In this document: piece by piece, positions 9,324-14,102 of the stretch
Position numbering within the stretch: the stretch's first letter is position 1
How the letters are laid out: every line of letters starts with the position of its first letter
Source: an uncultured Bacteroidota bacterium
GTDB taxonomy: Bacteria > Bacteroidota > Bacteroidia > Chitinophagales > Chitinophagaceae
Length of the DNA: 14,102 nucleotides
Assembly: GCA_903879995.1 (NCBI GenBank)
Contig: CAIRNW010000165.1
Coordinates: forward strand, 1-14,102
Direction of reading: 5' to 3'
Notes under the pieces: generated by a model
The model's input: the letters and a program-made list of their open reading frames with translations, nothing else
The model's database searches: none
Told to the model about the DNA's origin: nothing
Position numbers and translations under genes: made by a program

Positions 9324-10086
9324 TTTTTCGAAGCATGGCTCGCGTGTAGATCTCTGTCAGTTTATTCTTGGTATGCTGCGGAAAATCTCCTTTCATCATC
9401 CAATCATAATATTGAGGTTCTGCTCGCAATACTTCGGCAACAGGCTTTCCTTTGAACTTACCAAAATTGAACACTTCCACTCCATTCTCCCATACAAATC
9501 TTCGAGCAAAATCAATAATGGGTTCCTCCCCGGTAACTTTCAATATTGCATCAACCGAACTTCCCAATTCGGGATAACGATTCACCTGCGCCTCTAAAAT
9601 TTCAACGGTGGCAATTACATCAGCCTCTGCGCTATGAGCATTTTCCAACGATTTCTGACAGTAAAATTGGTAGGCCGCTGACAATGTTCGGGGCTCCATT
9701 TTGTAAAATATTTGCTGCACATCAAGCAAACGACGCCCCTTCATATCAAATTCAACCTGCGCACGCAAAAACTCTTCCACTAAAAGTGGTATATCAAAGC
9801 GGTTGGAGTTATATCCCGCCAAATCACAACCATCAAGCATTTGCTTTAGTTCCTGAGCCACTTGGGTAAAACTAGGAGCATCTTTAACCATTGGGTCAGT
9901 GATTCCATGAACATCACTCGATGCTTTAGGAATAGGAATTCCGGGATTAATTAACTTCCGCTTGGTGATTTTTGTTCCATCGGCCAATACTTTAACAATT
10001 GCAATTTCAACAATACGATCAGTGCCCAGATTGACACCGGTTGTTTCCAGATCAATGAAAGCCAATGGCTTGGTAAGCTGTAACAT
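9316..10086 (-). CDS. DEDDh 3'-5' exonuclease (DnaQ-like) with C-terminal FGKFKGK domain
   Basis: This 256-residue protein has a DnaQ-like exonuclease domain at about residues 5-165. Exo I is FIDLETTG (Asp12, Glu14), Exo II is GYNSNRFDIPLL (Asp98) and Exo III is AHSAEAD (His151, Asp156), giving the full DEDDh set of metal ligands. It would remove nucleotides from DNA or RNA 3' ends, either as a proofreading-type subunit or a stand-alone repair or RNA-trimming enzyme. A short separate domain follows at about 205-250, with FGKFKGKPV and then YYDWM. It resembles the DUF3820-type module often attached to Bacteroidota exonucleases; its function is uncertain. It is the first gene of the minus-strand operon with the glycosyltransferase and EamA transporter. 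A TACCTTTA element (complement of 10092-10099) lies just upstream, very close to the ATG, and is a weak promoter candidate. Confidence 0.92.
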   Translation of the reverse strand: MLQLTKPLAFIDLETTGVNLGTDRIVEIAIVKVLADGTKITKRKLINPGIPIPKASSDVHGITDPMVKDAPSFTQVAQELKQMLDGCDLAGYNSNRFDIPLLVEEFLRAQVEFDMKGRRLLDVQQIFYKMEPRTLSAAYQFYCQKSLENAHSAEADVIATVEILEAQVNRYPELGSSVDAILKVTGEEPIIDFARRFVWENGVEVFNFGKFKGKPVAEVLRAEPQYYDWMMKGDFPQHTKNKLTEIYTRAMLRKNG

Positions 10087-10140
10087 AGGAGTAAAGGTAG
10101 GATTTAGATGAGTGATTCACCTTAAATTTATTCTCGAATA

Positions 10141-10180
10141 ACCCTGCTGTCAAGAGGGTATACCAAATTTGTTAGTTTTG
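10141..10180 (+). promoter_or_regulatory. Promoter region of the small lipoprotein gene
   Basis: TAGTTTTG at 10173-10180 is an exact match to the Bacteroidota -7 element TAnnTTTG. No clear -33 TTG is found at the usual distance. Immediately upstream is a 5-bp inverted repeat (ACCCT at 10141-10145, AGGGT at 10155-10159) and a palindrome CAAATTTG at 10164-10171, either of which might be an operator. A transcript starting near 10186 would have a leader of about 9 nt. Confidence 0.5.
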
Positions 10181-10194
10181 CATTGAAACTAAAA

Positions 10195-10320
10195 ATGATG
10201 CAAAGAATTTACGCAAGCTTACTAGTACTTCTACTGATCACAGGTTTACTGACTTCCTGTGTGGCACCCCGTGAAGGCTGTCCAATGAATGCCGCTCCAC
10301 GCACTAAATACAGAGGGTAA
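10195..10320 (+). CDS. Small lipoprotein, 41 residues
   Basis: The gene starts ATGATG at 10195 and ends TAA at 10318-10320. The product begins with a basic residue and a hydrophobic stretch (about residues 6-20), followed by LTSC with the cysteine at residue 22: a type II (lipoprotein) signal. Only about 20 residues would remain after processing. These contain GCP (28-30) and end KYRG. Very short lipoproteins with a GCP motif and a basic, glycine-ending tail occur in Bacteroidota, from memory; no function is known to me. The gene is supported by the lipobox, the exact -7 element upstream and its position between, and not overlapping, two other genes. It is divergent from the exonuclease operon and convergent with the NarL-type regulator, whose stop lies 22 bp away. 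No hairpin terminator is visible between them. Confidence 0.72.
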   Translation: MMQRIYASLLVLLLITGLLTSCVAPREGCPMNAAPRTKYRG

Positions 10321-10342
10321 GACTTAACTCTATACGTATCAA

Positions 10343-10978
10343 TCAATAGCCTTGTGCGTTGATGAAATTCACCAGCGATGCGGTGTTTTTGAGTTTTAGC
10401 TTACGAAGAATATTATATCGATGAACCTCTACGGTTTTAAGTGAAATGTCCAGACTTCTGGCAATTTCTTTTGAGGAGAGACCTTCCTTTATAAGTTGTA
10501 CTACCTCGATTTCTCGTTTCGATAGCATACTCATATCAGGGTGTCCGCCATCATCATCCAACTCTTGTTGAGCAACAATATTTTTGATTTCCTCACAGAT
10601 AAATTTGTTACCTGCTTTTACTTCCAAAATAGCAGTTACAAATTCATCCTTGGAGGAATTTTTAGTAACGTAGCCTTTGGCACCCATTTGAAACATTCTT
10701 CTTGCATATGCAGGAAGTGCGTGCATAGAAATTGCTACAACCTTTGCTTCTGGCACATCGCGAAGTATGATTTTTGTAGCATCGAACCCATTCACAGGTA
10801 CCATGTTGATATCCATGAGTATGATGTCCGGATTTAACTTTTTGACTAAGGAGAGCGCCTGATCAACGTCGTTCGTTTCGCCTATTACTTCAAAACGAGG
10901 ATCAGCGTTTAAGATGATTGACCAAGAGTCACGAATAAGTTTATGGTCATCGATCAATAACAGGGTGATCTTGCCCAT
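10343..10978 (-). CDS. NarL/FixJ-family response regulator
   Basis: This 211-residue protein has a receiver domain at about 4-120 and a LuxR-type helix-turn-helix at about 148-208. Receiver residues are intact: acidic pair Asp10/Asp11, phospho-acceptor Asp56 (IILMDINM), Ser84 in the Thr/Ser position and Lys106 (TKNSS). The output domain shows LSKREIEVV, then GLSSKEIARSLDISLKTVEVH, the recognition-helix signature of the family. It would be phosphorylated by a histidine kinase and bind DNA as a dimer. No kinase gene is next to it here, so its partner is elsewhere. It is divergent from the LytTR regulator gene across a 172-bp gap and so could influence that promoter; this is inference. Confidence 0.94.
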   Translation of the reverse strand: MGKITLLLIDDHKLIRDSWSIILNADPRFEVIGETNDVDQALSLVKKLNPDIILMDINMVPVNGFDATKIILRDVPEAKVVAISMHALPAYARRMFQMGAKGYVTKNSSKDEFVTAILEVKAGNKFICEEIKNIVAQQELDDDGGHPDMSMLSKREIEVVQLIKEGLSSKEIARSLDISLKTVEVHRYNILRKLKLKNTASLVNFINAQGY

Positions 10979-11150
10979 AGGATAAGATTTTCACAGGATT
11001 AAGGTATATGCAATTTAAGAAAAATTAATATAAACAATTGGATTTCCGTAAATTAAATCAATTACAAGCAGTAAGATGAATCACTTATTGAACGACATAA
11101 AAATTTATTTAAATTAACTTGTTGAACCCAAAAGTGTAAAATCTATAAAA
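10979..11150. promoter_or_regulatory. AT-rich divergent regulatory region between two response-regulator genes
   Basis: This 172-bp gap separates the starts of two regulator genes and must contain both promoters. It is very AT-rich. It holds a direct repeat (listed separately) and an inverted repeat, AATTTA-TT-TAAATT, at 11102-11115. No exact TAnnTTTG element is visible on either strand. The nearest match on the minus strand is TAATTTTT in the 10979-11060 part, without a well-placed TTG. The promoters may therefore use another sigma factor or depend on an activator. Confidence 0.45.
11083..11127 (+). repeat. Direct repeat pair upstream of the LytTR gene (possible regulator-binding sites)
   Basis: ACTTATTGAAC (11083-11093) and ACTTGTTGAAC (11117-11127) are identical except at one base. 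Their starts are 34 bp apart, close to three helical turns, and the inverted repeat 11102-11115 lies between them. The second copy ends 23 bp before the LytTR ATG. LytTR proteins bind paired direct repeats, though usually with a spacing nearer two turns. The repeat is seen directly; its use as an operator is a guess. Confidence 0.4.
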
Positions 11151-11825
11151 ATGAATGTCCTTATCGTAGATGACGAGCATGCAGGAAGAAGTACCCTACA
11201 TATGTTGCTTCGCAAATATTGTGCAAAAGAAGTAACAGACATAACCACCACAGATAATTTGGAAGAAGCTAAGGTGTTATTGAAATCAACAAAGTTTGAA
11301 GTTCTATTTTTGGACATACAATTAAAAAATAAATCTGGTTTTGATTTGATTCAATACATCCCAAGTACCACTAAAATCATATTTGTTACAGCCTTTTCAG
11401 AATTCGCAATAAAAGCAATAAAAAACAGAGCTTTTGACTACATATTAAAACCCGTAGATCCCAAAGAATTAAAAGCCTGCGTCAACCAATGCAACCAGGA
11501 AATAGCGCGATCAGCAAAACAACACTTGATCATTAAAGCTAAAGGTAAAAGCGTCCCCTTGGCATTAGCAAGCATAATCTATATCAAAGCAAAAGGCCCT
11601 TATGCTGAAATACAACTTAAATCGGGAAATACTTACCTGACTTCTCAAACTCTTAAAACAATCGCATTAAAATTAGATGAGCACTTTTTACGGGTACATA
11701 AATCATTCATTATTAACCGAAATTTCATAACAGGCTTCAACCAAAAGGAACTATTCCTAAATAAACTATGCATACCCATCTCGAGAAATGGCTTGCTTTC
11801 CTTACAGTCATACTATATTTCCTAA
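11151..11825 (+). CDS. LytTR-family response regulator
   Basis: This 224-residue protein has a receiver domain at about 1-115 with acidic residues Asp7/Asp8, phospho-acceptor Asp55 (VLFLDIQL), Thr80 (IIFVTAF) and Lys100 (ILKPVD). A LytTR DNA-binding domain follows at about 124-221, with IIYIKAKGPYAEI, FLRVHKSFIINRNFI and CIPISRN. Such regulators are normally paired with LytS-like (His_kinase family) sensors. The following gene overlaps its 3' end by 58 bp in another frame and encodes what looks like the sensor half of such a partner, but without a kinase. Length and C-terminus are normal for the family, so the overlap is not due to a run-on. Since its expected kinase is missing, the regulator may be an orphan, may be driven by another kinase, or may act unphosphorylated. 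Confidence 0.93.
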   Translation: MNVLIVDDEHAGRSTLHMLLRKYCAKEVTDITTTDNLEEAKVLLKSTKFEVLFLDIQLKNKSGFDLIQYIPSTTKIIFVTAFSEFAIKAIKNRAFDYILKPVDPKELKACVNQCNQEIARSAKQHLIIKAKGKSVPLALASIIYIKAKGPYAEIQLKSGNTYLTSQTLKTIALKLDEHFLRVHKSFIINRNFITGFNQKELFLNKLCIPISRNGLLSLQSYYIS

Positions 11826-14083
11826 TTAGCAAGGGCAGCTTATTGGCTCAACCAGCTGATCTTCAACCCACATTTTCTGGGAAGAAAGGGCTTCCATCCT
11901 CGTCCGTCAACCAGATAATTAAAGACAAAGAGGGACATATATGGATTGCAACAGATAATGGCATAGCGATTAAAAATACAACTAGTAAAAAATTAGAGCA
12001 ATTAGTTTCAAAAATTATTGGGTCTGTAAAACAAATTGCCTTTACTGATGATTTAATCTACATAGCCAATAATAATTGGATAAATATTGTAGATAATAAA
12101 TCACTAAAAATCGCAAAGAAAATCCAATTGGGAACTGGTAGTGAAGTAAAAAAACTGAGAAATATAAACAACCAAATATGGGCCATAACAACTAATGCTG
12201 TTTTCCGAATCAATGGGCTAATTACAACTAAAATTCGTTACGAAAATCCCAAGAAAATACCCATGGATATAGCTGGCCATAAAAATAATATTTTCTTAAT
12301 CACCTATCCAAGATCATCCATATTAGAATACAATGGGGACTCATTTCAAGAAACGGGGCTCACAAACCTGGTGAACCCTAAGTATGATGAAAATTACATC
12401 TCACTATTGGTAAATGATGATACGTTAATCATAGGCGGTGATCACATGTGCAACTTTATAACATTAGCAGAAAAACCTACCAACAGGAAAGTAAATTTAA
12501 GTTGGCGGTTGAATAATAATCCAGCGATCTGGGACATGACATTAGTGGGTAAGAGAGTTTTTTATGCAATAGGAAACACACATCAAGAGGATCAGGGCGT
12601 AGTGACAACATCAGTTCGCCAGCCAATTGAAGATTTTTCGAAAAGATTTTATTCACAATGCCTTTTTTATGATAGCTTAAAAGATCGTTTATACATTGGC
12701 ACAAAACATAATGGTGTATTTATTCAAAATAATTGTAGTTCAACTTATGATATTGGAGACATGGAAGTGGCCGCAACAAATAACTTTAACCAATTTTTTT
12801 ATTATAATAATGACCAACTCAAAAAAGTACATCCAAGTGACTTATCCATGAACGCTGCAAAAGGTGCTTCAAAAACCTATGGAAGAGGTAGTCTTCGAAA
12901 AATAAAAACGATTGGCGATAGTACATATATCATGTCGATTAGAGGAATAGACTTAGTTGCTAAAAATAAATTCAGCTTACTACGGAATTTTACAAATGAT
13001 AATAACGCAGGAAGATTTTTTAATGACTGCTTTCGAACAGGTGATTCAATATACTTTTTTGGTTTCTACAATCGAGCTGGACTTTTAGATTTAAAAACCA
13101 ATACATATACTTCAATTGGCACTACAAACTTTATACCAAAAGTGGAAAAAAGTGGCCATATGCTTATCTGCCATAATGAAGGACAAGGATTTAAGATTTA
13201 TGACAAAACGGGTGAACACGCTGTAGAAAATAACAGATCCCTTCCTAGATATATTGATGATTTTACTTGTTGTAATGACACACTCTTTGTTCTTCTAGGC
13301 AACAAAATCGAATTATACAAAATAGTGGGAACTGATTTTAAATCAATAGCCCATTACAATATTGAGGAGGCCATTGATAATTTTATTGCCAACTGGATTC
13401 TCTGCTCACCTACCACTGGCATTTACCTGGTAAGCGATAATGCAATAATTAAGTGGGGAGACCATGGCCAGGTACTGCAATACCATTATTTAGGTCATCG
13501 TCGCGTAAATAAGAAGCCAGCACTAGATACATTCAATCGTTTACTAGTTACTGCTGGCGGCAGCTTAACAATTCTAGCTCAGGAGCAACTAAAACTAAAT
13601 CCAACCAAAGTCAACTACCAAATACAGATTCCTAAGCAAATAACGGAACAAACATCCGGAGCTATAAACGTGTATCACACAGATTATTTCACTCAAAACT
13701 ACTCCCTAAAAAAAATAACTATCAAAAGACTTAATACAATTCTTTTTGAAAAATATTTTCATGACTCTTCTATAGAAATTCCTACCCACCTTAAAGCAGG
13801 GCACTACGAGGTACTACTATCTTTAGGAAAAAACTATAATATCAGACAGTCTATCGATATCATTTTACCACTCCACAGAAATCCCTTTTTTTTCGATCAG
13901 GTATATGAAAAGGGTGCGAAAGCATCTTTGGGGGAAACGCCGAAAATCATACAAAGAGTGCCACATACAAAAGGTAATGGTGTGCTTTTTGATGGATTTA
14001 GGTATCATGCTGGAAACAGTCCGTTGAAGAATGTCAAAAGGACTGTCATCAATTTTGATTTTACTATTAGGGAGAAAAAATGA
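11768..14083 (+). CDS. Two-component-type propeller sensor lacking its kinase, with a foreign-looking C-terminal tail
   Basis: The protein has 771 residues. A signal peptide spans about 1-28 (hydrophobic core, then LLAQ), and the ATG at 11768 is the only start that includes it. A Reg_prop-like motif is clear at 41-68 (GLPSSSVNQIIKDKEGHIWI, then ATDNG), opening a beta-propeller region up to about 600. A Y_Y_Y-like sandwich follows at about 615-700, ending in HLKAGHYEVLLSL and IDIILPL. In Bacteroidota LytS-like sensors a membrane helix and His_kinase/HATPase module come next, adding about 250 residues. Here none follow: after the triple Phe (707-709, encoded by eight T) there are 62 residues ending in VLFDGFRYHAG and VINFDF. 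These resemble the C-terminus of a 2-oxoglutarate/Fe(II) oxygenase (His747 as distal iron ligand, Arg758 as 2-oxoglutarate ligand). Residues 1-709 are AT-rich; the tail is not. It is probably a chimeric or broken gene, possibly still a secreted ligand-binding protein. Confidence 0.82.
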   Translation: MHTHLEKWLAFLTVILYFLISKGSLLAQPADLQPTFSGKKGLPSSSVNQIIKDKEGHIWIATDNGIAIKNTTSKKLEQLVSKIIGSVKQIAFTDDLIYIANNNWINIVDNKSLKIAKKIQLGTGSEVKKLRNINNQIWAITTNAVFRINGLITTKIRYENPKKIPMDIAGHKNNIFLITYPRSSILEYNGDSFQETGLTNLVNPKYDENYISLLVNDDTLIIGGDHMCNFITLAEKPTNRKVNLSWRLNNNPAIWDMTLVGKRVFYAIGNTHQEDQGVVTTSVRQPIEDFSKRFYSQCLFYDSLKDRLYIGTKHNGVFIQNNCSSTYDIGDMEVAATNNFNQFFYYNNDQLKKVHPSDLSMNAAKGASKTYGRGSLRKIKTIGDSTYIMSIRGIDLVAKNKFSLLRNFTNDNNAGRFFNDCFRTGDSIYFFGFYNRAGLLDLKTNTYTSIGTTNFIPKVEKSGHMLICHNEGQGFKIYDKTGEHAVENNRSLPRYIDDFTCCNDTLFVLLGNKIELYKIVGTDFKSIAHYNIEEAIDNFIANWILCSPTTGIYLVSDNAIIKWGDHGQVLQYHYLGHRRVNKKPALDTFNRLLVTAGGSLTILAQEQLKLNPTKVNYQIQIPKQITEQTSGAINVYHTDYFTQNYSLKKITIKRLNTILFEKYFHDSSIEIPTHLKAGHYEVLLSLGKNYNIRQSIDIILPLHRNPFFFDQVYEKGAKASLGETPKIIQRVPHTKGNGVLFDGFRYHAGNSPLKNVKRTVINFDFTIREKK
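13886..13893 (+). other. T8 run at the apparent junction between sensor and foreign tail
   Basis: Eight consecutive T lie exactly where the sensor-like sequence gives way to the oxygenase-like tail. By hand count, GC is 14/60 in both 12061-12120 and 13681-13740, against 61/147 in 13894-14040. Both other forward frames after the run close without any kinase-like sequence, so the run is more likely a rearrangement or assembly joint than a simple frameshift. Confidence 0.5.
13894..14083 (+). pseudogene. Remnant of a 2-oxoglutarate/Fe(II) oxygenase C-terminus fused to the sensor
   Basis: The 62 codons before the stop contain PKIIQRVPH, then VLFDGFRYHAGNSP, then KRTVINFDF. In 2-oxoglutarate/Fe(II) dioxygenases of the phytanoyl-CoA or prolyl-hydroxylase type, the last core strands carry a distal iron-binding His. 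About 10-11 residues later comes an Arg that binds the co-substrate carboxylate; here His747 and Arg758 fit that spacing. The upstream HxD iron ligands are absent, as expected if only the 3' end of such a gene remains. The tail alone would not be catalytic. Identification rests on a short motif, so another fold cannot be excluded. Confidence 0.5.
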
Positions 14084-14102
14084 GTTTGAAAGGTACAAAA
14101 AC
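14080..14102 (+). CDS. Start of the next gene (3' end outside window)
   Basis: ATG at 14080-14082 overlaps the TGA stop (14081-14083) of the preceding frame as ATGA, a common arrangement for translationally coupled genes. A purine-rich GGGAGAAAAAA stretch (14070-14080) precedes it and could serve as a ribosome-binding site. The visible product is MSLKGTK. This short start would fit, among many others, a nucleotide-sugar epimerase, but seven residues cannot identify a family. If real, it belongs with the oxygenase-like tail rather than with the sensor. Confidence 0.45.

Noticed and set aside
10321..10342. Terminator between the convergent lipoprotein and NarL regulator genes
   Set aside because: The 22 bp contain no stem-loop followed by a T run; only a trivial TAAG/CTTA pairing at the lipoprotein stop.
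10541..10837. Plus-strand open frame opposite the NarL-type regulator
   Set aside because: It is antisense to intact receiver and linker codons and its Cys/His/Phe-rich translation resembles no family; a shadow frame.
13886..14041. A frameshift at the T8 run hiding the missing histidine kinase
   Set aside because: Reading both other forward frames after the run gives either an early stop or a basic sequence with no kinase motif, and the in-frame tail has its own recognisable motif.

Overview
The window looks like a chromosomal segment of a Bacteroidota bacterium, most likely of the Chitinophagales/Sphingobacteriales type. That placement is an inference from several signs: a CarboxypepD_reg-type TonB-dependent receptor, a periplasmic S9 peptidase with the NDADGAVPW motif, a LytTR regulator next to a two-component-type propeller sensor, exact TAnnTTTG promoter elements, and few Shine-Dalgarno sites. 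No rRNA, tRNA, CRISPR array, transposase or phage gene was seen.

Left part (1-5178): the 3' portion of cinA (pyridine-nucleotide salvage) is followed by a complete lipoyl-bearing E2 acyltransferase gene with its own promoter-like element. The E2 gene runs tail to tail into a large secreted S9 peptidase on the minus strand, and the two reading frames share 4 bp. Middle (5179-10086): the peptidase and a TonB-dependent receptor are transcribed divergently from a 70-bp gap. The receptor then converges, with a 17-bp overlap, on a three-gene minus-strand operon. In order of transcription this operon encodes a DEDDh exonuclease, a DPM1-like glycosyltransferase and an EamA transporter.

Right part (10087-14102): this is mainly regulatory. 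A 41-residue lipoprotein gene behind an exact -7 element converges on a NarL/FixJ response regulator. Across a 172-bp AT-rich gap with a near-perfect direct repeat lies a divergent LytTR response regulator. Its 3' end overlaps by 58 bp the gene for a secreted propeller-type sensor.

The most unusual object is that sensor. It has the N-terminal signal peptide, Reg_prop-like motif and Y_Y_Y-like domain of a Bacteroidota hybrid-type sensor, but no transmembrane helix or histidine kinase follows. Instead, at a run of eight T residues, the frame continues into 62 residues that resemble the C-terminus of a 2-oxoglutarate/Fe(II) oxygenase, and base composition rises from roughly 23% to 41% GC. The simplest reading is a recombination or deletion joint (or an assembly joint) that removed the kinase module and brought in the tail of an unrelated gene. 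A further gene appears to begin at 14080, its ATG overlapping the stop codon. Otherwise the window is ordinary core and accessory Bacteroidota content.
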